A stretch of DNA of 64,000 nt from Pelomicrobium methylotrophicum (GTDB lineage Bacteria; Pseudomonadota; Gammaproteobacteria; Burkholderiales; UBA6910). A program made the translations under genes and the position numbers. Each line of letters opens with the position of its first letter. The stretch's first letter is position 1. Location: positions 1 to 64,000 of the forward strand of contig NZ_VPFL01000010.1 of assembly GCF_008014345.1 (NCBI RefSeq), in the 5' to 3' direction. This document shows, piece by piece, positions 9,504 to 17,680 of the stretch. Under the pieces are notes generated by a model that was not told the DNA's origin, did not search any database, and saw only the letters and a list, made by a program, of their open reading frames with translations.

Positions 9504-12500
9504 ATGAGCGCAAACCTTTCCTTCCAGACCGGGCCTCTCGCCTGGGTCAAGCCGGAGATCGATGCCGCCCTCGAGCGGGCGACCAGATCGCTGAAAAGCT
9601 TCTTTGCTGCACCGGAGAACTCGGGAGAGCTGGCCAGTGCGCGGACGAACTTGCGGGAGATCGCCGGCGCGCTCAGCATGATCGGCATGGAGGGACTGTC
9701 CCGGTTCGTGACCGAGCTCGACGGCGTGCTGGAGGACCTCGGCGCGCGCCGGGTAGCCCCTACGGCCCCGACCCGGGCCCTCCTGGAGCGGGCCGTCTCC
9801 ACGGTCATCCAGTACCTGACCGACGTGGCCGAAGGCTGTCCGGACCAGCCGATGAGCCTGCTGCCCACGCTGCGGGACCTGGCGCGCTCGCGCGGTCGGC
9901 AGGTCGACGACAAGGAGCTGTTCTACCCTGACCTCAGTCTATTCCCGCCGCCGTTGTCGGACGGACAGGCCGTCTCCGGGCAGGCGCTCGCCGCCCTGGT
10001 AAAGCTCCAACGCACCGCCTACCAGCGCGGAATGCTCAACTGGCTCTGGGGGTCCGCGGACGGTCTGGAGATCATGGCCAGAGCCCTCAGCGAGGTGGAA
10101 CGCGCGCAACCGCAACCTCTCGACCGACGCTTTTGGTGGCTGGCGGGCGGCCTCGTGGAGGGTCTGCTGCACCAGGGTCTGGCCGCAAGCGACGAGGTGA
10201 AGAAGCTGTGCGCCCGTGTCGATCGGCAAATGGCGGCCTTCGCCGCCGGCAACGATGCGGTGCCCGAGGCGTTGCTGCGCGACATCCTCTACCACATCGC
10301 CCGCTGCGAGCCCGTGACGCCGCGCGTGCGCGAGATCAAGAACCTATACCATTTGGAGCGCTACGTTGCCCCCGCCACCATCGCGGGACTGCTGGAGCTG
10401 GACACGGAGCGGGTGGGCCCGCTGCTCAAGGAGGCTCACGAGGTTCTTGCGGCCGCCAAGCAGGCATGGACCAGCTACAGCGCGGGCGAACAAAAGTCTC
10501 TCGCCGATTTCCGCACCCATATCGCCCGCTTCCGCGACCTCGCTGCGGACCTCGGGAATCATCCTCTCCTCGAGCTGGCGGAGCTCGTCAAACGCGTCTC
10601 CACGGTGCTCAAGGCCCAGAGCGCCCAGCGGCAAGAGCTGATCGCCATGGAGATGGCGACCGCATTGCTGGCCGCGGAGCACGCCCTGGAGCGCTTCACT
10701 TCCCTCACGCCGCAAGTCGAGGCGAAGGTGGAGGCCATCACCGGGCGCCTGCTCAACGCCTTGTCCGGCCGCCCCAGCGAGGCAGCCGACCCGGCGCTCG
10801 CGGCGTTCGGGCAACGCAACGACGAAACCGAGCTCATCGCCCAGGTGGCGCGGGAGATGAACGCCAACCTCCAGCACGTCGAGCAGATCCTCGACAGCTT
10901 TTTCCGCGGCCATGGAGGCGAGGACCAGCTGGCCAGCTTGGATCCGTTCCTGCGGCACGTGGTCGGCGCCTTGCGCATGCTGGGCCTTGAACCCGCAGCG
11001 GAGCTGCTCGAGCACTGCACCGCAGTGGTGGCCATGCTGGCGGACCGCCGGCGGGCGCTCTCCCAGCACGAGATCACCCTGCTCGCCGACGGCCTGAGCA
11101 GTCTCGGGTTCTACGTCCAAGCGCTCCCCCACGTCACGGCGGAGGAGTTGAAAATGGTGGAGACTGCGCTACAGCGCTTCCGCTCGCAGGCAGTCCCCTC
11201 GGCCCAAGGCCCTGAATCCTCCTCGCCCGCGCCCGATCGGCCCCCCACGGCGCCGCAGACGCCGCTTCCGGAATCCTCGCCGGCCCACGCCGGGGCAGCG
11301 CTCCCGGCTGCGCGCTCTTCCGGCGCCACCGCCGGCGAGCCCGGGCCAGGGGCCGCCGGCGCCGAGGCCCAGCTCCCCCGGGAACCGGAGGCTGCAACCT
11401 CAGCCGCGTCCCCGATGCCGATCGCTCCCGCCGGGCCCTCCGGCAGCAAGGGGCAACTCACCGACAGCGCCACCGCTGCAGATCGGGAGATCGTGGACAT
11501 CTTTCTCGAGGAAGCGCGGGAAATTCTCGGGGCGATTGCGGAGAACCTGGCGGCATGCCGCGAGCGGCCGGAGGATCGGGAGGCCCTCGCCGCCCTGCGC
11601 CGCAGCTTCCACACGCTCAAGGGAAGCGGACGCATGGCCGGCCTTTCCAATCTCGGCGAAGCCGCCTGGACCGTCGAAAACCTGATGAACCAGTGGCTCA
11701 AGCTCGAGCGCGAGGCGAGCGTCGAGCTTCTCGATTACCTCTCCGAAGCCCGCGCCGCTTTTGAAGGCTGGGTCGCCGCGCTGGCCGAGCATGGCAGCGT
11801 CAGCGTGGATCGCGCCCAGCTCGCCCGCGGCGCCGCTGCGCTCCTGGCGGGGCTGGAAGTCGAGGCGCCGTTGTCCGCCCTCTTGCCTGCCGCAGCACCG
11901 AGCGCATCCGTCGCAACGGCGGAACCTCCCAAGATCGCAGCGCCTTCAGAGCCTGCGGCGGCGAGCGTTGTCTTCCCGACCTCGGAAGCGCCGGAGGCTA
12001 AGGCGGACGTTCACGATGAACTGAATTTTGTCCCACCACCCTGGTCCACGGCGTCGGCGTCGCCGCCCCAAGAGGCCCCTGTCGTCATTGGCGAGGCCGT
12101 CATTTCGCCATCGCTGTATCAGGTCTACCTGCAGGAAGCACGCCAATGCGTCGCCATGCTGAAAGAGGGGTTGGAGCGCCTTGCGCACGATCCGGCTCAA
12201 CCTCTGCCCGAGGTCCTCACGCGGGCGGCGCATACCCTGGCAGGCAGCTCCAGAACGGCGGGCCTGGGGACGATCGACGCGCTGGCGTCCGCCCTTGAGC
12301 GCACCCTGTCCACGCTCCGGATCCATCGCACTGCCGTGGCGCAGCCAGCCATGGCGTTGCTCGCCCAAGGGATAGGCGCACTGGAGCAGGCGGTGGCGCA
12401 GGTGGAAGCCCGAGCGTATCCGCCACTCGCAGAGGCTCTGATCCAGGCCCTTCACGCCTTGGAGGAGGAAGCCAGGGTCGCCGCGGGGACCACACCCGGC

Positions 12501-14834
12501 GCCGATCTGCCCCGTCCAGCGACCGCTACGCCGCCCGAAACCGCGCCCGGGCAAGACCGGCTCATCATCCAAGACGATATCGACCCGCAGCTGTTGCCGA
12601 TCTTCCTGGAAGAAGCCCATGACCTGGTTCCCCTTCTGGGCGAGGATCTGCGTCATCTTCGCGCCACGCCCGCCGATCAGCAGACGGCCCAGTCGCTGCG
12701 CCGGGTTCTGCACACGCTCAAGGGCAGCGCCCGCATGGCCGGAGCCATGCGGCTCGCCGAGCTGGTCCACACCATGGAGAGCGAGGTCGAAGCCGCAGCG
12801 GAAGGCGCAGGCTTTGCGGCCTCCACCCTCGAACGGCTGGAAGCGCTGCTCGATCGCCTGGTGGCAACCCTTGAAGGATTGCAGCGGGGCGGCACGCCGG
12901 CGCCGGTTCGGGAGCCAGAAACCCCCGCGACCGAAAGCCCGCCTTCGACCCTAGAGAACACGCCCCCGGCCCTGGAATCCCTCGCGCCGGCTGCCGAAGC
13001 AATCCCCTCGCTTCAGGCGCAGGAGTTGGCGGCCGCCCAGATCCGCGTCTCCGCCGACACGGTGGACCGCCTGGTGAATCAGGCGGGTGAAATCAGCATC
13101 GCTCGCGCCCGCATCGAGGCGCAGGCGCGCCACTTCAAGCAAACATTGCTCGAGCTCACCGACAGCGTAGCGCGCCTGCGCGCTCAACTGCGCGAGATCG
13201 AGATCCAAGCGGAGGCGCGGCTGCAAGCGCGGCTTGCCCAGGTGCAGGAGGACGAAGCGAAGTTCGACCCCCTCGAGTTTGACCGCTACACCCGGTTCCA
13301 AGAGCTCACCCGTCTCATGGCGGAAAGCGTGCACGACGTGACCACCGTCCAGCAGCACCTGCTGAACGGGCTGGACGAGGTGAACGCCGCGCTGTCCACC
13401 CAGGCACGCCTCAACCGCCAGCTCCAGGACGAGCTCATGCATTTGCGCACGGTGCCGTTCCTGCGGGTGGCGGAGCGCCTGCACCGGGTCGCGCGCCAGA
13501 CCGCGCGGGAGCTCGGCAAACGCGTCCAGCTCGACATCTCCGGCGGCCAGATGGAAGTCGACCGCGGCGTGCTGGAAAAGATCGCGGCACCGCTTGAGCA
13601 TCTGGTCCGCAACGCTGTCGCCCACGGCATCGAACTCGCGCAGCAGCGCGCAAGAAGCGGAAAGCCCGAAACGGGCCGAATCCAGCTGACCCTGCGCCAG
13701 GAGACCAATGACCTTGTCATTTCCATCAGCGATGACGGCGCAGGCCTGAATTATGCCGCCATCCGCGACAAGGCCGTCAAGCTGGGCCTGGTCTCCGCCG
13801 ACCAAGCGCTTGCCGACGCTGAGCTCGCCCAACTCATCTTCCGGCCGGGATTTTCCACCGCCGAGACAATCACCGAGATCGCCGGCCGCGGCGTCGGGAT
13901 GGACGTGGTCAGCAACGAGGTCCAGGCGCTGGGCGGGCGCATCGACGTCGCCTCCGAGCCCGGCCGGGGCACGACCTTCACGCTGCGGGTACCGCTGACG
14001 CTGGCCGTCACCCGGGTGCTGCTGGTCAGCGCTGCAGGACGCACCTGGGGCATCCTGACCAGCATGGTGGAACAGGTCCAGGAACTCAGCGCCGCGGCCG
14101 TGGAAAAGCTTTTCGCCGAGGGCGCCCTCTCGTGGATGGAACACCGCTACCCGATCCACTACCTGCCGCGGCTCTTGGGAGATCACGACACACGGCTCGA
14201 GACGCGGGCCCGCAACTACGTGCTCCTGCTGCGTAGCGGCGAAAGCCGGGTGGCGGTTTTGGTGGACGCCTTGTCCACCAGCCAAGATGTCGTGCTCAAG
14301 AAGATCGGCCCGCAACTTTCCCGGGTCCCGGGCATCGCAGGTGCCACGGTGCTCCCCAGCGGCGAAATCGTGCTGATCCTGAACCCGGTACGCCTCACCC
14401 AGCACCCGGTCGTGGTGACCACGACGGGGGCAGGCGTGGCCGTCGAACGGGCCGTGGAGCCGCCGGTCGTCATGGTGGTGGACGACTCCCTCACCGTGCG
14501 CAATGTGACCAGCCGCTTCCTGCAACGGCATGGGTTCCGTGTGGTGACCGCCAAGGATGGCCTGGACGCGCTGCAGCGGTTGCAGGACACGGTGCCCCAC
14601 GTCATGCTGGTGGACATCGAGATGCCGCGGATGGACGGCTTCGATCTCACCAAGCATGTGCGCTCCGACCCGCGCACCGCCAACGTGCCCATTGTCATGA
14701 TCACCTCGCGTCTGGCCGACAAGCATCGCCAGCACGCCATGCAGCTCGGGGTGAACGTGTACCTCGGCAAGCCTTACCAGGAAGACGAACTGCTCGCTCA
14801 CATCAACCGGTTCGTCCAGGTCTCGGGCGCCTGA
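9504..14834 (+). CDS. pilL: Hybrid chemosensory histidine kinase PilL (ChpA)
   Basis: CheA-type hybrid kinase of 1776 residues, shorter than Pseudomonas ChpA. The N-terminal ~600 residues carry degenerate FimL/Hpt-like helical repeats without a phosphorylatable His. Three intact Hpt domains follow with H703 (HTLKGSGRMAG), H910 (HTLAGSSRTAG) and H1070 (HTLKGSARMAG), separated by Pro/Ala-rich linkers. Next come a dimerisation helix, an HATPase domain (N box HLVRNAVAHG; G boxes DDGAGL and GRGVGMDV), a CheW-like domain and a C-terminal receiver with D1704 in VDIEMPRMDG. It should phosphorylate PilG and PilH in response to PilJ. It is the last gene of the operon, 12 bases after pilJ. Confidence 0.92.
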   Translation: MSANLSFQTGPLAWVKPEIDAALERATRSLKSFFAAPENSGELASARTNLREIAGALSMIGMEGLSRFVTELDGVLEDLGARRVAPTAPTRALLERAVSTVIQYLTDVAEGCPDQPMSLLPTLRDLARSRGRQVDDKELFYPDLSLFPPPLSDGQAVSGQALAALVKLQRTAYQRGMLNWLWGSADGLEIMARALSEVERAQPQPLDRRFWWLAGGLVEGLLHQGLAASDEVKKLCARVDRQMAAFAAGNDAVPEALLRDILYHIARCEPVTPRVREIKNLYHLERYVAPATIAGLLELDTERVGPLLKEAHEVLAAAKQAWTSYSAGEQKSLADFRTHIARFRDLAADLGNHPLLELAELVKRVSTVLKAQSAQRQELIAMEMATALLAAEHALERFTSLTPQVEAKVEAITGRLLNALSGRPSEAADPALAAFGQRNDETELIAQVAREMNANLQHVEQILDSFFRGHGGEDQLASLDPFLRHVVGALRMLGLEPAAELLEHCTAVVAMLADRRRALSQHEITLLADGLSSLGFYVQALPHVTAEELKMVETALQRFRSQAVPSAQGPESSSPAPDRPPTAPQTPLPESSPAHAGAALPAARSSGATAGEPGPGAAGAEAQLPREPEAATSAASPMPIAPAGPSGSKGQLTDSATAADREIVDIFLEEAREILGAIAENLAACRERPEDREALAALRRSFHTLKGSGRMAGLSNLGEAAWTVENLMNQWLKLEREASVELLDYLSEARAAFEGWVAALAEHGSVSVDRAQLARGAAALLAGLEVEAPLSALLPAAAPSASVATAEPPKIAAPSEPAAASVVFPTSEAPEAKADVHDELNFVPPPWSTASASPPQEAPVVIGEAVISPSLYQVYLQEARQCVAMLKEGLERLAHDPAQPLPEVLTRAAHTLAGSSRTAGLGTIDALASALERTLSTLRIHRTAVAQPAMALLAQGIGALEQAVAQVEARAYPPLAEALIQALHALEEEARVAAGTTPGADLPRPATATPPETAPGQDRLIIQDDIDPQLLPIFLEEAHDLVPLLGEDLRHLRATPADQQTAQSLRRVLHTLKGSARMAGAMRLAELVHTMESEVEAAAEGAGFAASTLERLEALLDRLVATLEGLQRGGTPAPVREPETPATESPPSTLENTPPALESLAPAAEAIPSLQAQELAAAQIRVSADTVDRLVNQAGEISIARARIEAQARHFKQTLLELTDSVARLRAQLREIEIQAEARLQARLAQVQEDEAKFDPLEFDRYTRFQELTRLMAESVHDVTTVQQHLLNGLDEVNAALSTQARLNRQLQDELMHLRTVPFLRVAERLHRVARQTARELGKRVQLDISGGQMEVDRGVLEKIAAPLEHLVRNAVAHGIELAQQRARSGKPETGRIQLTLRQETNDLVISISDDGAGLNYAAIRDKAVKLGLVSADQALADAELAQLIFRPGFSTAETITEIAGRGVGMDVVSNEVQALGGRIDVASEPGRGTTFTLRVPLTLAVTRVLLVSAAGRTWGILTSMVEQVQELSAAAVEKLFAEGALSWMEHRYPIHYLPRLLGDHDTRLETRARNYVLLLRSGESRVAVLVDALSTSQDVVLKKIGPQLSRVPGIAGATVLPSGEIVLILNPVRLTQHPVVVTTTGAGVAVERAVEPPVVMVVDDSLTVRNVTSRFLQRHGFRVVTAKDGLDALQRLQDTVPHVMLVDIEMPRMDGFDLTKHVRSDPRTANVPIVMITSRLADKHRQHAMQLGVNVYLGKPYQEDELLAHINRFVQVSGA

Positions 14835-15487
14835 AGGCGTGGGCCCGGCCTCCCGCCGCTGCCCGGTTGCTTCGGCCGGTTGCCATGCTCGATCAGGGTG
14901 CGATGCATTTCCTGACGCACCTCCATGGGGCGTGAGACCGATTGAACGGCGCGCGCCTGCCGCCTGCTTTTGTCATCCGTTCAGTCGATCTCCTGCCCCT
15001 TCCACAAGTCGTCGATGGATGGCACAGCGCTTGCTTGCTGAACCTCGGCGCCATCGCCCGCGGGTCAAGACTGGCGGGATGTTTCGCTCGTCCACCGCGC
15101 CTCATGCGGCCGTCGCCCGGTGGCCACGTCGGGAGTTGTCCTGCTGCGGTGCTTCTTGACGCCACGCAAGCGCACTTGCAGCATGGTGCCGACGAAGCCC
15201 AAGAAAAGGCAGCCCGTCCCGGCTCCGCACTCCCAGGGCTGCCAAGGTGAAGATCAGACCGCAACTTTCTCAGACCGCAGCTTTCGCCACCGAGCGCAGC
15301 CCGGCCCTGAACGCCCACTGCCGCCAACAAGAGCATCTTTGGGCGAGGGCGATTGTAAGCGGTTACAGGAGAGCTTTCGCGGCGTCCGTGTCCGAGCGCG
15401 AGGGAGGCGATGGCCGCCGGCGAGCTCCAGCTAGCCCTGCCGGCATGGGCCCGGCGATCGTGGGGCCGTCGGGGTACGGCAAAAGTC
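14835..15487. other. 650-base gap with no convincing gene
   Basis: No frame on either strand shows a family I recognise or the strong third-position G+C bias of the neighbours. Two items stand out: a TGTAA-N4-TTACA palindrome at 15354-15367, and on the minus strand (15065-15250) a hydrophobic stretch followed by basic residues that might be a decayed gene end. This looks like a junction between the pil operon and the amidase genes. Confidence 0.5.
15354..15367. promoter_or_regulatory. LacI-type operator-like palindrome
   Basis: TGTAAGCGGTTACA has perfect 5-base arms (TGTAA/TTACA) around GCGG and resembles LacI/GalR-family operators. It sits 121 bases upstream of the small ORF that precedes the amidase. 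No LacI-family gene is in the window. Confidence 0.3.
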
Positions 15488-15655
15488 ATGACCGCCCGTC
15501 CGGGACGTATCAAGTCCATCATCCGCTTCGACCTGCCCCATCCCCGGGACAGCACCTCGGACCAGTTCCGCGACGTGGAACGACGCATCTACGCCGACTT
15601 GGACGAAGAGCTGGCGAAGACCTTCGCGCTCGAGGGCAGGAGCGCCCGTGAGTAA
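15488..15655 (+). CDS. Small protein of unknown function coupled to amidase
   Basis: A 55-codon frame beginning MTARPGRIKS, rich in Arg, Asp and Glu with no membrane segment. It overlaps the downstream amidase start by eight bases. Small partner subunits are known for some amidase-signature enzymes (for example AtzG with AtzE), but I do not recognise that family here, so a partner role is only suggested by the coupling. No strong ribosome site precedes the ATG. Confidence 0.5.
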   Translation: MTARPGRIKSIIRFDLPHPRDSTSDQFRDVERRIYADLDEELAKTFALEGRSARE

Positions 15656-16952
15656 TCCTGCTGATCTCAGCGCCACGGCGGCAGCCGCGGCCATCCGCAG
15701 GGGCCGGTTGACGAGCAAAGCCCTGGTCCGCGCATGCCTGGAGCGCATCTTCCAGCGGGAGCCCGTGGTACGGGCCTTCGCCGATCTGCAGCCGGAACAA
15801 GCGCTCGCGTGGGCAGAGAAGCTGGACGCCCGCGGTCCCCGCGACGACGAACCCCTCTTCGGGGTGCCGGTAGCGATCAAGGAAGTGTTCGACGTGGCGG
15901 GCTACCGGTGCGCCTGGGGAACGCCGATCCACACGACGCGCGTGTCGTCCGTCGATGCGCCCGCGGTGGCTCGGCTCAGGAAAGCGGGGGCCGTGGTTCT
16001 CGGTACCGTGGTTTCCACAGAATACGCCATCGCGGCAGCCGGCCCCACCACCAACCCCCACGACCCGACTCGATCACCGGGCGGCTCCTCCAGCGGGGCG
16101 GCAGCAGCCGTGGCGGCCAAGATGGTACCGCTCGCCCTGGGCTCCCAGAGCATCGGGTCCATCATCAGGCCTGCCGTCTACTGCGGCGTGTTCGGCCTGA
16201 AACCCACCAAGGGCGCCATCAGCACCCGGGGCACGATGGCCCTCGCCGAAGAGCTGGATCACGTGGGCCCCATCGCCCGCACGCTGGACGACATCGCCTT
16301 GGCGTGTCGGGTGCTGTTCGGTCACGACCCTGCGGGTGCTTCTTCCTGCGACGTCACGCCACCCGCCGCGGTCGCCGCCCCGCCTTCCCACGTGCTGGAG
16401 GTCGTCGGCCCCCTGCGGCAGCGGGTGCGACCCGCCAGCGCGGCGGCCGTGCAGCGCGCCGCCGCGGCGCTGCGCAAGGCGGGCATCCCGGTGTCGCGCA
16501 TCGAGCTGCCGCCGGACTTCGACCGTATCGAATGGGTGATTCATACGCTGCTCTGCCGCGGCATCGCCAAGCACCATGGCATTGACCGCGATCGGCACGG
16601 CGAGCGCATGAGTGAACGCATGCGGGAACTGGTGGATCTCGGCCGCGCCATCACCGACGCAGAATACACGGGGGCCTTGGCGCTGGCGGGCCAGTTCAGC
16701 GAGCAGCTCGCGGCGATGCTCATGCCCGGCACCGTCATGCTCACCGCAGCGGTGGACGACGTCGCACCGCCCCTCCCTGAGGGCACAGGCTCACCGCTCC
16801 TGCAAGGTCTGTGGACCGTGGTGGGGCTGCCGGCGCTGGCGGTTCCCTGCGGGCGCCACGGCGGACTGCCCATCGGCGTCCAGTTGATCGCCGGGCACGG
16901 CCAGGAGAGTGTCCTGCTTGCCGCCGCGCGCAAGCTCCTCGCCGCCCTTTGA
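15648..16952 (+). CDS. Amidase-signature family hydrolase
   Basis: This protein has 434 residues from a GTG start preceded by AGGAG. The Ser-cisSer-Lys triad is visible: K78 in AIKEV, the cis Ser in GGSSSG (about 147) and nucleophile S171 in GSIIRPA. The last motif is IIRP, where most members have IRIP. The family cleaves amide bonds of varied substrates (GatA, indoleacetamide, allophanate, biuret-type); the substrate cannot be read from sequence. It lacks the extra C-terminal domain of GatA-length proteins, so it is probably not a Glu-tRNA amidotransferase subunit. It lies between the pil operon and a convergent efp gene. Confidence 0.8.
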   Translation: MSNPADLSATAAAAAIRRGRLTSKALVRACLERIFQREPVVRAFADLQPEQALAWAEKLDARGPRDDEPLFGVPVAIKEVFDVAGYRCAWGTPIHTTRVSSVDAPAVARLRKAGAVVLGTVVSTEYAIAAAGPTTNPHDPTRSPGGSSSGAAAAVAAKMVPLALGSQSIGSIIRPAVYCGVFGLKPTKGAISTRGTMALAEELDHVGPIARTLDDIALACRVLFGHDPAGASSCDVTPPAAVAAPPSHVLEVVGPLRQRVRPASAAAVQRAAAALRKAGIPVSRIELPPDFDRIEWVIHTLLCRGIAKHHGIDRDRHGERMSERMRELVDLGRAITDAEYTGALALAGQFSEQLAAMLMPGTVMLTAAVDDVAPPLPEGTGSPLLQGLWTVVGLPALAVPCGRHGGLPIGVQLIAGHGQESVLLAAARKLLAAL

Positions 16953-16954
16953 AC

Positions 16955-16970
16955 CCCGATACCCATCGGG
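16955..16970 (+). terminator. Short hairpin after amidase gene
   Basis: CCCGAT and ATCGGG flank a four-base loop (ACCC) just after the amidase stop, in the gap between convergent genes. No T run follows. Confidence 0.3.
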
Positions 16971-17044
16971 CTCGGTCCGGCGCCGCCCGTCCCGCCCTGA
17001 ACCCCCTAGACAGCGGCAGGTCGATGCCGCGCCCCCGGGAGACG

Positions 17045-17623
17045 TCACCCTTTCCTGCCTTCCCGCCGGACCCGCTCGAGGTATTTGCCGGTGGCCACCT
17101 CGACCTTCACGATGTCCCCCTCCTTGATGAACTGGGGCGCCAGCACCTCCAGCCCGTTTTCCAGCACGACGCTCTTGTAGGTGGCGGTCTCGTGCTCCCG
17201 CAGGCCGGGAGGAGCGGAGACCACCTTGAGTTCCACCGCCTCCGGGAACACCAGCCGGATGGGCGTGCCCTCGAACAACTCCACCGGAACCCGCATATTG
17301 GGCTGCAGGAACCTCTCGTAAGGCCCGATGGCCTCCTTCGGCAGGCTGATTTGTTCGAAGGTGTCCGGATTCATGAAGTAGAACTCAGCGCCGTCGGCGT
17401 AGAGATATTCCATTTCCTTGTGCTCCAGCTCCACGTCCTCGAGCTTGTCGTCCGGGTGAAACCGGAGTTCCTTGACGTGTTTCGTCTGCAGGCCTTTGAC
17501 CTTGACGAACACCATCCCGCCAAATTGGCCACCGCCAGCGTGGTACTCCGCACTGACCACACTGTAGATCTCGCCGTTCAGCTTGACGGCGGTTCCCGCT
17601 CTGAGCTCTGAAGCTTCAATCAT
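17045..17623 (-). CDS. efp: Elongation factor P family protein lacking the modifiable tip residue
   Basis: A 192-residue three-domain EF-P: N-terminal KOW-like domain (MIEASELRAGTAV start), central OB domain and C-terminal OB domain (FIKEGDIVKVEVATGKYLER). EF-P relieves ribosome stalling at polyproline. Its activity normally depends on a Lys (beta-lysylated) or Arg (rhamnosylated) at the domain I loop tip. Here the loop reads EYHAGGGQFGG, so the tip position, about residue 32, is Gly, and the loop appears one residue longer. No earP, epmA or epmB is nearby. A strong ribosome site (GGAGGGGAGGAGG) precedes the ATG. It may be a paralogue beside a standard EF-P elsewhere, or an EF-P that works unmodified. 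Confidence 0.85.
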   Translation of the reverse strand: MIEASELRAGTAVKLNGEIYSVVSAEYHAGGGQFGGMVFVKVKGLQTKHVKELRFHPDDKLEDVELEHKEMEYLYADGAEFYFMNPDTFEQISLPKEAIGPYERFLQPNMRVPVELFEGTPIRLVFPEAVELKVVSAPPGLREHETATYKSVVLENGLEVLAPQFIKEGDIVKVEVATGKYLERVRREGRKG

Positions 17624-17657
17624 CTCGCACCTCCTCCCCTCCGCAGATGGCCAGCGT

Positions 17658-17671
17658 TGCGGTAAACCGCA
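17658..17671 (-). promoter_or_regulatory. Inverted repeat between oxidase gene and efp
   Basis: TGCGGTAAACCGCA is a perfect six-base inverted repeat around AA, in the 57-base gap between the FAD oxidase stop and efp. It could be a protein-binding site or a small hairpin; nothing decides between them. Confidence 0.25.
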
Positions 17672-17680
17672 TTCATGGGC

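Noticed and set aside
12951-14801. Long open frame on the minus strand inside pilL
   Set aside because: It is an antisense shadow caused by high G+C; the plus-strand pilL has all CheA motifs in order, and the antisense product is His/Gly/Arg-rich with no family pattern.
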